Positions 54,765 to 64,000 of a stretch of DNA of 64,000 nucleotides are shown here, piece by piece. This DNA is from Plantago ovata. Its lineage: Eukaryota > Streptophyta > Magnoliopsida > Lamiales > Plantaginaceae. The stretch spans positions 110,172,261-110,236,260 of the forward strand of contig CM051455.1 of NCBI GenBank assembly GCA_028274465.1, written 5' to 3'. The notes under the pieces are model-generated. The model was given only the letters and a program-made list of their open reading frames with translations. It did no database searches and had not been told where the DNA came from. The position numbers were made by a program, and so were the translations under genes. Every line of letters begins with the position of its first letter. Position 1 is the first letter of the stretch.

Positions 54765-55796
54765 AGCATTCTGAATGGATAAAGGCAATGCAAGAAGAAT
54801 TGGATCAATTTGAAAGAAACAAAGTCTGGAAACTTGTGCCACTTGCTGAAAATAAGAAAGCTATTAGTACAAAGTGGGTGTTCAGAAACAAGCTGAGCGA
54901 GTCTGGTGAAGTAACAAGAAACAAAGCACGCTTAGTTGGTCAAGGTTACTGTCAGACTGAAGGATTGGACTATGATGAGTCTTACGCTCCAGTTGCAAGA
55001 TTGGATGCAATTAGGCTTTTCTTGGCCTTTGCTTCTCACAATGACTTCATTGTTTACCAAATGGATGTTAAGAGTGCATTCTTAAATGGTGAACTTGCTG
55101 AAGAAGTCTACCTAGAACAACCCCTGGCTTTGAACTTCCCTCAGAAACCAAGATGGTATATAAGCTTCAGAAAGTTGTATATGGTCTAAAGCAAGCACCA
55201 AGAGCATGGTATGATACCTTAGCTAAGTTCTTGCTGGAAAATGGTTTCAAGAAAGGTGAAGTTGACAAAACTCTTTTTACCATGAACCATGATGGTAAAT
55301 TAATCTGAGTTCAAATTTATGTGGATGACATAATTTTTGGATCTAAGGACAAGCAACTTTGTGATGATTTTGCCAAACTCATGACAAATAAGTTTGAAAT
55401 GAGTATGATGGGAAAATTGAATTATTTCCTAGGGTTGCAAGTCAAGCAACTCAAAGATGGAATATTCATAAATCAAGCAAAGTATGCGAAAGAAATGCTC
55501 ATAAAGTTTAGGATCAAAGAGGATGAAAAACCTGAAATGATCCCTATGAGTGTTTGTACCACATTGGGCTATACTAAAGAGGATAAAAGTGTTGAAGAAC
55601 ACAAGTATAGGAAGCTCATTGGTTCCTTGTTGTATTTAACAACAAGTAGACCTGACATTGAGTATGCTGTTTGTGTGTGTGCAAGATTCCAATCGTATCC
55701 AAGAGAATCACACTACGAAAAGGCAATTAAAATACTGAAATATGTTAAAGGTACAGTCAATGTTGGATTATGGTATCCAAAAGATTCTGACTTGAA
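54761..55796 (+). pseudogene. Sirevirus reverse transcriptase of C3
   Basis: The first part (54761-55189) has WVFRNKLSESGEVTRNKARLV, DESYAPVARLDAIR and YQMDVKSAFLNGEL, then a frameshift near 55120. QAPRAWYDTLAKF lies in another frame; a TGA stands at about 55306. The active-site box YVDDIIFGS is at 55318-55344 and the RT end (LIGSLLYLTTSRPDI) near 55616-55660. The copy is therefore inactive. Confidence 0.92.
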
Positions 55797-56267
55797 TTGG
55801 TTGGCTATTCTGATGCCGATCATGGTGGATCAACTCTTGATAGAAAAAGTACCTCTGGAACTTGTCAGTTATTTGGTACTAGATTAATATCATGGTTCAA
55901 CAAGAAGCAAACGTGTGTCGCCAATTCATCTACTGAATCTGAATACATTGCAGCTGGTTGTTGCACAGCTCAAATCCTATGGATTCAGCAACAATTAAGA
56001 GATTATGGTATTTCTGCAAAGAAAACACTAATCTTTTGTGATAATACAAGTGCTATTGCAATTACGCAAAATCCTAAGTTTCACTCTAGGACCAAGCACA
56101 TTGATATTAGACATCATTCCATTAGAGATCATGTGGAAAAAGGTGATATTGAGGTTGTGAAAGTAGGTACTGAAGATCAGCTTGCTGACATCTTTACCAA
56201 GCCCCTACCGGATAATAGGTTCGCAATGCTAAGGTATAACCTTAGATTGATTGAACTACCTCAATAA
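55797..56267 (+). pseudogene. Sirevirus RNase H of C3
   Basis: A frame distinct from the RT frame, overlapping it by 90 nt. It contains YSDADHGGSTLDRKSTSG, WFNKKQTCVANSSTESEYIAA (near 55890-55955), FCDNTSAIAI and FTKPLP near the end, which is the complete copia RNase H D-E-D pattern. The stop at 56265-56267 is the pol end. The hairpin array begins 19 nt later. Confidence 0.93.
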
Positions 56268-56285
56268 AGGATACACTTGGCAGAA

Positions 56286-56646
56286 TGCTGAAACAGGTAT
56301 TCAGCAAGCCAAAGTATTCCTGTCCAAAAGACCAAGTCACTGATTTCTTCTAAGAAATGATAAATCACAACATGATTGCTGAAACAGGCATTCAGCAAGT
56401 AATTCCTTCAAAACAGGTATTTGTTAGGAAACTTGATCACTTGCTGAGACAGGAACTCAGTAAGTGAAAGAACTTAAGGATTGCTGAGACGGGTACTTAG
56501 ACAATCAAAAGATATTGAAACAGGTATTCAAGTATCAAAGGAATTTTCTGAAACGGGAATTCAGAAAAAGAGCAAAATCTCATCTCTCAAATTTTACCAA
56601 AGGATATCTCAAAATGCAAAAAGAACTTACTGATACGGGAAATCAG
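56286..56646 (+). ncRNA. array of stem-loops with ACRGGNA heptaloops (C3)
   Basis: Seven stem-loops with 7-nt loops: 56286-56306, 56376-56398, 56438-56466, 56479-56506, 56511-56536, 56544-56568 and 56630-56646. The loops read ACAGGTA, ACAGGCA, ACAGGAA, ACGGGTA, ACAGGTA, ACGGGAA and ACGGGAA. The stems differ but pair, e.g. TTGCTGAA/TTCAGCAA, CACTTGCTGAG/CTCAGTAAGTG and TTTTCTGAA/TTCAGAAAA. The array is non-coding and lies between pol and the third ORF. It is called an RNA structure by inference; no independent transcript is implied. Confidence 0.7.
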
Positions 56647-57034
56647 AAATATCTTTTAAACTTAGAAAATATGAGATATCTAAGTAAGGGGGAACTTTCA
56701 GCAAGTATCTAGATTGTTAATTCAAACTCGCTGAAAAGATTCTTGTCTATTTCAGCAAGCAATCTATCCCTTATTACTCGGTAAAATCAATTTGTGACGT
56801 TAAGCTGGCACAGATAAACTCGCAATAAATCATGACATGAAATTCAATCGTGGCCATTGATTAAAAGGAGTTATTAATCTAACGGCTAACAAAACAAAGA
56901 GAGAGAGTGCTCTGACGGTTTTAGTTAGTGGGCCACTATGCATTCAATGCAAAGGCTCCACTATCTCCAGTGTTTCTCTGTTTTACCCTTGCTGAGAGCT
57001 CAAATCGATTGAGTTTCTCACACACCAGAGACAC

Positions 57035-57042
57035 TATATAAA
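57035..57042 (+). promoter_or_regulatory. TATA box upstream of the third ORF (C3)
   Basis: TATATAAA, 136 bp before the ATG at 57178, in a setting typical of plant genes (a pyrimidine-rich leader follows). It suggests an internal promoter, distinct from the LTR. Confidence 0.5.
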
Positions 57043-57177
57043 GAAGGAATTAGAGAAATGACAAAATTCTTTAACTCACATTTCCTTTCTCTGCAATTTC
57101 TAGCCTGAAACTACTGTACCTCCGGTCAAAAAGCAAACTATCTCTTTTCGTACAATCTTTCTTGCTCTATATAAGAA

Positions 57178-60100
57178 ATGGCTCCCAAGAGACAGTTATC
57201 AAAGTCCTCAAAATCATCAAAGGTTGATAGTGCTGAAACACGCACTACTCCGGTGACTACTCTGGCCCAGACACAACGAAAGTTGTGTTGAAAAACGACC
57301 GAATCAATGTAAAACCTATGCCTCCGTCATATCTTGACACTGCAAAGTGTGAGATGTTGATGCAATGGGGAGGGTTTGCAAAAGAAAAGTACATTAGGTA
57401 CTTTTATGAACAAGAACTTGATGACCAAAATGAAGAGGCGCTTGAGTTCATCAAGCAGCAAGGCCTCATGAACTTTATCTCTGCTCGCACTAAGCAAGTG
57501 AGCATGATTGATACCATGGAAGTCTACAACAATGCAGAAATCCAGTCCCTTACAGACAGTAATGGAGTCACTGAAAAAGTGATCCTTACTTATGTTCAGA
57601 ACACGCAAATCGTCCTGAAATGGACTGATTTAGCGGAGATTTTTCAGATTCCAACCACTGGAACTGAAGATGACGTCACTGCTACTGACGAAGAAATAGA
57701 AGCTTTCTATAGTGACGTCAGAAATGCAAAGATGAAGAAAGGCGAGATAGCTCCCGTGACTTGGACAAAGCACGTTAAAAGAAAACATCTCTGCCATTCA
57801 CTTGGTCTAGTAGCTCTGCTACTGATAAAAGTTCTTGACTCCCAAGTTGGAGGAATTGACCAAGTAGGCCTGAGAAGATGGCCATTGCTGATGCATATAT
57901 ATGAAAATAAATCGGAACTTAACTGGGCTAAGTACATTTTCAACAGGCTTGTTGATTGTGTTACTAAGTTTAAAGTAAAGGTAGAAGACAACAAGGTCTC
58001 ACCTTCCTTTCCAATTATGTATGGAATCAAGATATGCTATATCCTTGAACATTTCAGGATTCAGCTAAGAAACCCATTGCCAATCAAGAAATCTGTGTGC
58101 AATGTGGGAAGATCTTTCTACAAGCAGAATGTACCTAAGATTGCTGGTAAGAAAACCAAGAAGACAACAACTGCAAATGTTGTCAGCACAAGCCAGCAAG
58201 AAAGGTATACAACAGCTGCAGATGTTACCACTCAGCAACTTAGAGATGAAACTGCTGTTGGAGGTGGTAACACGAATGAAACTGCTGTAGAAAATCAACA
58301 AGGTACGTGTACAACATCCGTTGCTGAAAATGCAACAATAGATGACTCTGGGAAACTGGAGAAATCTAAAAAGAAAAAGAGGAAAGTTGATGATGACACT
58401 CAGACTGCAGCGTCATCAGCAAATCCCATACCTAAGAGGAAACGGACAAGTAACAAAAGAAAGAAGACACTGGCTTCTCAGTCAGTCCCCAATGTCCAAG
58501 ACTCCTCAGTCAATTCCCAGACAAATGCTGAAACGCATTTGCCAGTAGATGTTGCTGAAATAATTACTGAAACATACATCAACAATGTTGAAGTGTTTGC
58601 AGAAGCCTTCAACAATCAACTTAACGTTGATAACTCTACTGAGAATAGACCACAAGGCAGTGGAAATGAAATTCCTGCCCAAGTTCCAGATATCTACATT
58701 GTAGATAATCTAGATGATCAAACCATGGAACCAGTAAGCGACATTGCTGCTGATCTGCAAAGAGCGGCACTTGCTGATGCTGCTGAACAGATGGTTGCTG
58801 AACAAGCAACTCATCAAGTTGCTGAAACCCAGCTTGCTGATGGACCAGTTGCTGAGATAGCAATGGTTCCTGTTCCTAAAGTTGCTGAAACTCAAGAAGC
58901 ATTATTCAAAGACGCATCTCTTGATGCTGAGAATACTGGCCCAAGTTCACCCAAGACTTCAATTGACAAAGTCCAGCTTGTACTGGAAGATTTAAGCAAA
59001 CAAATGGAGTTGGAGATTGAAGAATCATCCAACAAGTCAATTGATCTCTTCATGACAAGCAGTGAGCTTAAAGGTCAAGATGCTTCTGCTCAACTTGTCA
59101 ATTCAGAGACAACGGAGATTGCTGAAACCGCACAGCTTTCTCAGTTAGAGCAAAATCAGAAGTCTGCTGAAGAAACAGTCCAAGAAGCTGAAGAAACTGT
59201 TAATGCTAAAAGGACTGAGCCACAACCTGTCCTTCCTCAGCAGGTAGTTAATTCAACCATCAGTAAAACTTCAAATTCTGAAAATTGTTCTTTTGCTAAA
59301 ATTATTCTTTCTCTACAGACTTCTCAAGATACAAGTCAGAAGGTTGCTGAAGCCTCTGCACCAGAACCAACACTCCCTGCTCAGCAGGTAGTTAATAATT
59401 TTGGTACAAAAACTAAGTCTGACAGCTTAGTACTTGTGTCTAATTTTAATTTATTTCAGGATGAACAAATGGAGGATGCTACTCAAGCTCCTCATGGAAT
59501 GGAAATTGTAGTACATGAGCTTGCTGACTCTCAGCAGGTAAATCATGTTTCAGATTTAAACTCTAAATCAATTCTCCAAACCAATCCTGATCTAAATAAA
59601 ATTCTTTTTCAGGCTCAAAAGGAGACCACTGAAGTGGTATTCATCACTGAAGATCAGCAAGTAAGTTCTAAAGAACTTTACTTGAGCTTCAAGAGGACAA
59701 CTTTGTCAAGAGTTGCTAAGTCCGTCAGCAACTGGCAAAGATATAGGAGAATGGACTTCTCAGATCTTCACCTTCATCTCTCAAATGAGAAAAAGAGATC
59801 TTCAATGCTGAAGCTCGAAACATTTGTCCACTCCATCCTTCCTGAAGAAATGACATATTCTCAGCAAATGAGTTCAAATCTGATTGCTCAAATCAGAGAG
59901 AATATGAAAGCCAAATTTAAGAGTGCCTCTCCAGCTGAACAAGCTGTGATGCTCAAAGGTCTTTTTGTTCCTGTGGTGGCTGATCCCCACAGATTAACTG
60001 AGGAAGAGGAAGTGACAAGTGTTGCTTTATACAAGCGTGTTGAGCTAGTCATTCTGACAGATGAAGAAGAAGAAGAAGAAGAAGATGAGAACATTCCCAC

Positions 60101-60479
60101 TGATCCCAGTGATGATGAAGGGAAAGATTCTAAGGACAAGAAGGATGACGATGATGACAATCAAGGTCCAAGTCCTGGTGCTGGTGGATTAAAGTTAACA
60201 GCTGCTGAAACTAATCCCTCTGACAATCAGCAAGCTGAACAACAACAATCTCAGCAAGAATCTCAACCTCCTCCTGCTGATGCTGAAAATCAAGCACCTG
60301 TACAAGGTGCTGATACTGAAGAAGAATACACCAGAAAAAGGGCTGCCTTGAAAAATGGCAAGAGTCCAGTTTCTGATGCCAAGGTTACTGAAGAAAACCT
60401 TGAAGATGAGGATGAAGAAGATGAAGATTACCAACGAGATCTACAAAATAGTCTCGTGATCCATGCAAGACATACGTAG
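57178..60479 (+). pseudogene. third ORF of Sirevirus C3, main part (unknown function)
   Basis: ATG at 57178 (MAPKRQLSKSSK) opens a frame broken after about 36 codons; the main frame runs 57285-60479. Residues ~1-290 look like a folded domain (MLMQWGGFAKEKYIRYFYEQ, LRRWPLLMHIYENKSELNWA). Then come Lys-rich and low-complexity parts with repeated VAE/ADE steps, and three QQV-containing repeats that carry putative introns (59244-59612). A conserved block (RVAKSVSNWQRYRRMDFSDL) and a long acidic region end it. The stop is a TAG where C2 has a Gln codon. No signal peptide, membrane span or envelope-like feature is seen. In position it matches the env-like third ORF of some Sireviruses. Confidence 0.75.
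59244..59612 (+). other. three putative introns in tandem units (C3 third ORF)
   Basis: GT-AG segments at 59244-59318 (75 bp), 59388-59459 (72 bp) and 59538-59612 (75 bp). Donors are CAG|GTAGTT, CAG|GTAGTT and CAG|GTAAAT; acceptors CTCTACAG, TTATTTCAG and CTTTTTCAG, with CTAA-type branch candidates upstream. They are T-rich, with exon-like pieces of 69 and 78 bp between them. C2 equivalents (minus): 52139-52213, 51994-52069, 51841-51915. Confidence 0.6.
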
Positions 60480-62465
60480 GATCTGGAAATTGGTGAATCT
60501 TCAAGACCAAAATCTAAGGAAGTTCCATCCCTTCCACTTACTACTGGCGCAACTCCAGTTATTGAGTCTCAAACGTTGGCTTCAGCAACTACTCAATTAA
60601 AACTAACTACTGGCGAAACTCTAGTAATTAAGCCCCAAACTCAATTGAAACAACTATCTACTGGTGAAACTCCAGTCGTTGAGTCTGAAGTGTTGCCATC
60701 AGCAACCACTCAACAAAAAGGAAGTTAAGCTACTGACAAAGGCTCCAAAGTCGCTCAACTTGATGAATCTGAGGATGATGACGACTTATCAGAAAATGAT
60801 GATGATCAATCCAAGAAAGACCCAAAAGTCGTTCAAATTCCTCCTCCTAATTATCTCACATATGAAGGAGATTCATTAAGGGCTGAGTTGCTTTTACGAG
60901 ATGATCAGTTTGCCACTGAACTTAAGGCTCACTCCTTGACACCTAATTTAGTGTCGTTCCCAAGAGTTGAGGAGTTTACTCCCAGAATTCTAGCACTAAA
61001 GCGAGTCCATGATTCCTGCAAAGCTGAAGATGAGGCATTGCTTGCTGAGAGCCCACTTGACATTGGAAAGATACTGGCTACAGTGCTGAGACGCACTACA
61101 ACTTTAACCATAGCTCAGAAAGACATCAGTCTTTATCACAAGAGCTATGAAGAAGATGTAAGTCAAGCTCTCTTGCTTGCAAAGAATGCTCTCGTCAAGG
61201 CTCAGAATATTATGGATGAGAAGGCTACAACAGAGAAAAGACATGAAGAGAACATGATGAACATTCAAAAAGAGTTAGCAACAATGAACTCTGACCAACA
61301 AGAAATCATCATGAAGTATAACAGTCTCAACACTCTTGCTGAAAATTGCAATGAGTTTTATTCTCTGCACATCACTCCGATGTTGCAATCCATGTCTAAG
61401 GGGGAAAAGAAGAACACTAAAAAGAGAAATCAAACCCCTCCTACTCCTGCTGCTGATGTGCCACTTCCACTAGAACCTCTTGCTGAAAGAGAGCAAAGTT
61501 CTAAAAGACAAGCAGAAACTGAGTTAAATTCAGCAAGTACCAAAAAGAGAAAAACCGCTGCTGAAACTCAAGATTTCTGTCACAATGAAAGTCATCACAA
61601 TCTGAATGAAGATGATGAAGAAGATGATGACAATCAAACAATAGCTCAAGCCATAAGAGCTAGACCCTTAACAGCCATAACTCCGTCTGGCAACTCAAGG
61701 CATTTTTCGTCTGACTCTTCAGCAAGAGATCAAGACAATTCTAAAACAAGAAGAAGAAGGCAAAGACAGGAAGAGAAAAGGCTGGCCAGCATTGCTATTG
61801 GCTCCGGCATTGAATATACAAAGACCAGCAATGATGAAACCACTCAGAATGTGATCAGAAATATTCATGGTTGCTGGATCCTAAAGCTGGAAGACTTGCT
61901 GGTAAATGAGTTCTTTCCTACAGCCATTTTGAATCAGATGTTCAAATGGATTGAACTCAAGGTCCAAAGAAAGCAAAGGGAAGAATCCCTCCCAAGAAAT
62001 ATTGTTGGGAGATGGTTGAATCTTGAGGTCCATATAAGAAGAGTTGCCATTGGTAAGACATATAGACAAGAACCAGATTTGATAAAACAACCTGGCATCG
62101 CTTACTATGCTGACCCGGTAACAAAGAAACCTAAGAAGAAACTTGGATTGATTCCTTATGAGTACTTCTATCTCACTGCTAAGGATCAAGAAGAAGATCT
62201 TCTCTGGTTAAGAAAGATTCATCCGAGAAACATTTCAGATACACAGCTTCTCCATGCCAGCAATTGGGGCATGCATTTGTGGGTAATTAACTACATGGAA
62301 ATGAATGCTGAAAAACATCATCATACTGCCTGCAAAAATGCAAGAATTCTTCAACTACAAGTCCGTAGGCTTCTGGAAAACTACGAGAAGGATTATGTTG
62401 AATTCACTGCTCTTGCTGAGAAGAGTGTAAGAGAGATTTTGAGAAAATCCTCTGAAAGAGTTTAA
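60480..62465 (+). pseudogene. third ORF of Sirevirus C3, C-terminal part
   Basis: Same frame as the main part after the TAG (60477-60479) and a TAA near 60729, where C2 has Glu. From about 60730 it stays open to TAA at 62463-62465. The parts are an acidic stretch, then a helical region (ILALKRVHDSCKAEDEALLA and AQKDISLYHKSYEEDVSQAL, continuing to MLQSMSKG), a basic nuclear-signal-like run (TKKRNQ and KKRKTAAE), and a compact C-terminal domain with KLEDLLVNEFFPTAILNQMF, IPYEYFYLTAKDQEEDLLWL and LLHASNWGMHLW. No known family can be named. Confidence 0.8.
60530..60716 (+). repeat. in-frame tandem repeat in the third ORF
   Basis: About three units encoding LTTGE.PV(I/V)ES(Q/E).L.SATTQ-like segments. 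Corresponds to C2 50740-50935 (minus). Confidence 0.8.
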
Positions 62466-62725
62466 GTCCCTGCAATAGTTTTTATTAAAGTTTTTGTTTG
62501 GTGATTCATTGTTATCTATGCTTTCTTGTAAACTTATGAATGATAACTTTCAGCAATGAATTCTTATTGACTCTTATTGGTTTTGATTATGCAACTTACT
62601 TATGCTTATTGTTTATTAATTCAAGTATGCTTGCATTAATCATCTGATTTATTCAACATCAGAAACCTCTAAAAGGGTATCAATTAATTTAGCCATGGAT
62701 TGCTAACATCAAAAAGGGGGAAATT
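62466..62725 (+). other. C3 3' untranslated region and PPT
   Basis: T-rich, non-coding. It ends with PPT AAAAAGGGGGAAAT (62711-62724), the strongly conserved Sirevirus form, just before the LTR. Confidence 0.85.
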
Positions 62726-64000
62726 TGTTAGGTAACTTGTAATTTTGATGAGCAATTAACCATGCTAAATTAAGAACAGTCCAGTAACTAGTACTCTTAA
62801 GGTCCATAGGATTTTAGATTTTTAAAGGACATTGTAAAAGAGGAACGTTTGCTGATGACTTAGATAGGTGTTAGATAAGTTATTTCTTTTGTGTATGACG
62901 TATTTTATTTTCTGAGAAGAAAATAATTTATTGACACTTTAGCGTATGATGTATTTTATTTTCTGAAAAGAAAATATCTTATTGATGCTTAGCTTTAATG
63001 AATCTTATTTTCTGAAAAGAAAATGACCTATTGAAGCATTTGCTGAAGATGTATTTTGTTTATGACGAACAAATTATTGAAGCAAATAAGAAACCGGTCA
63101 GAATCTTGAAGACTTTTGAAGATCTGAAGACTTGAAGACTTGAAGATTGCTGAAGACTGGTAAGGCACGTGTTGCTCAGAAAGTGAAATTTTCAGCAACA
63201 ACATTGCATAAGTGAAAATCTGAAAGACAGAGTAGGTTGTGCTTGCTGAAACTGAGAATGAACACTTGCTGATGAACATATGTGACCTCTTGCTGAATGT
63301 ACGTGATTTTGCGCTCCAATGTTACTGTTTGAATTCTATTCAAATGTGCATTTAATGCAAAGCTTACACGCGAAGGACATGAAGACTAGAAGACAAACAA
63401 AGGTTGCTGCTGAAAGTACAAAAGCAAGATAGTGACATGTTAAGGAACAAAAGCCTTAGGATTTGAAATTCAAACGGCTCCTTACTTGCACTATAAATAG
63501 AGGTCATCCGGCAAAGAGTTGAAGTGTGTCAACAACGTGATCAAACTCTCACTTGTGCTTACAAACTCACAAACCTTCAAACACTCTTACTGCCATTGAT
63601 CCGTTCCAAGACTTAAAGCTTGAAAAAGCTACTTGTGAAGAAGTAGAACAAACTCAGCTAAGAAATTAGTTAAGTGTTCTTTCTTTCGAACAAGAACAAG
63701 TCTTGACACCAGAAACAATCAAACTTGTTTACTGCAAAGTATTCCAAGTTGTGTTTCTTAGATTACTTGTTGTAACTGAATAAGTTATAATTAAGTCATC
63801 TCACCCCAAAACTCTCTAACTGAAAATACACCCTTTCAGGCGTGATATTCAGGGGGTACTTAATCGAGCAAAGTTTTGCTGATTAAAAGTACCAAGTTTG
63901 GTGTAGAACAAGGTTGAAGTTATCTAGTTTAGGTTGGAGACAAAGCAAGTGTGCTTTGGTTTCTGTTGAATCGCTTTAGATAGGAGATTGTAAGGAACCT
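62726..64000 (+). mobile_element. 3' LTR of Sirevirus C3, runs off the window
   Basis: Starts TGTTAGGTAACTTG after the PPT. TATA box at 63492-63500 and ATTCAGGGGGTACTT near 63848. The last ~330 bp of the LTR are outside the window, so no TSD can be read. Confidence 0.95.

Larger units (their letters stand above)
56268..57177 (+). other. pol-ORF3 intergenic region of C3
   Basis: Non-coding. It contains the heptaloop array; a 14-bp copy of the LTR start, TGTTAGGAAACTTG (56422-56435); a PPT-like AAGGGGGAACTT (about 56687); a GC-moderate stretch; and the TATA box at 57035-57042. Confidence 0.8.

Noticed and set aside
57285-62465. Retrovirus-like envelope protein in Sirevirus ORF3
   Set aside because: No signal peptide, transmembrane segment, Cys-rich ectodomain or fusion-peptide-like stretch was visible.
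47140-63000. A genuine large inverted repeat made by C2 and C3
   Set aside because: The centre is a 100-N scaffold gap, so orientation and adjacency are not established.

Overview
The window is nuclear DNA of a flowering plant and consists almost entirely of nested, mostly degenerate transposable elements. No host protein gene, rRNA or functional tRNA could be supported. The evidence for a plant is the mix of element lineages: Ty1/copia of the Sirevirus and Tork/Angela types; Ty3/gypsy of the Athila, Tat and Tekay types; an L1-type LINE; and a Mutator-like MITE. Plant initiator-tRNA-Met and tRNA-Asp primer-binding sites also fit. The sequence does not identify the species.

Layout. 1-4660: 3' part of a decayed copia element with its 3' LTR. 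5210-8558: 5' LTR, PBS and gag start of a Tekay-like element (G1), cut by Athila-like LTRs. 8559-15805: a rearranged nest of Athila-like LTRs (A1-A4) with an 847-bp Mutator-type MITE. 15806-30096: Sirevirus C1 (LTR, PBS, gag, protease, integrase, RT, part of the 3' LTR). It is split by a complete non-autonomous Athila-like element X (20388-27084, TSD GTTAT) and by a 100-N gap. 30097-30939: LTR fragment B. 30940-41070: minus-strand Tat-like element T1, split by a complete gag-only Tekay-like element G2 (33285-40624, TSD CATAT). 42490-44179: LINE fragment, cut by a Tat-like LTR and gag (T2, 44180-45506) and a further Athila-like LTR, A5. 47140-53176: minus-strand 3' half of Sirevirus C2. After a second 100-N gap, 53277-64000 holds the plus-strand Sirevirus C3 from integrase to the 3' LTR.

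The most unusual material is in the Sirevirus family (C1/C2/C3). Downstream of pol, C3 has (i) an array of seven stem-loops whose stems differ and partly compensate, while all have 7-nt loops of consensus ACRGGNA; (ii) a plant TATA box; (iii) a very long third ORF of about 1,750 codons; and (iv) inside that ORF, three tandem GT-AG segments of 72-75 bp that look like short spliceosomal introns. The independent copy C2 carries stop codons and a length change at these segments, while the intervening exon-like pieces stay open. The same family's LTRs hold two tandem two-tier hairpins capped by GNRA tetraloops.

Other notable structures are Pol III A/B-box-like sequences in the Tekay LTRs, hairpin-plus-polypurine decoy arrays and pre-TATA palindrome clusters in the Athila-like families, and two structurally complete elements that lack polymerase genes. 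All readings were made by eye. No alignment, folding or database search was run.
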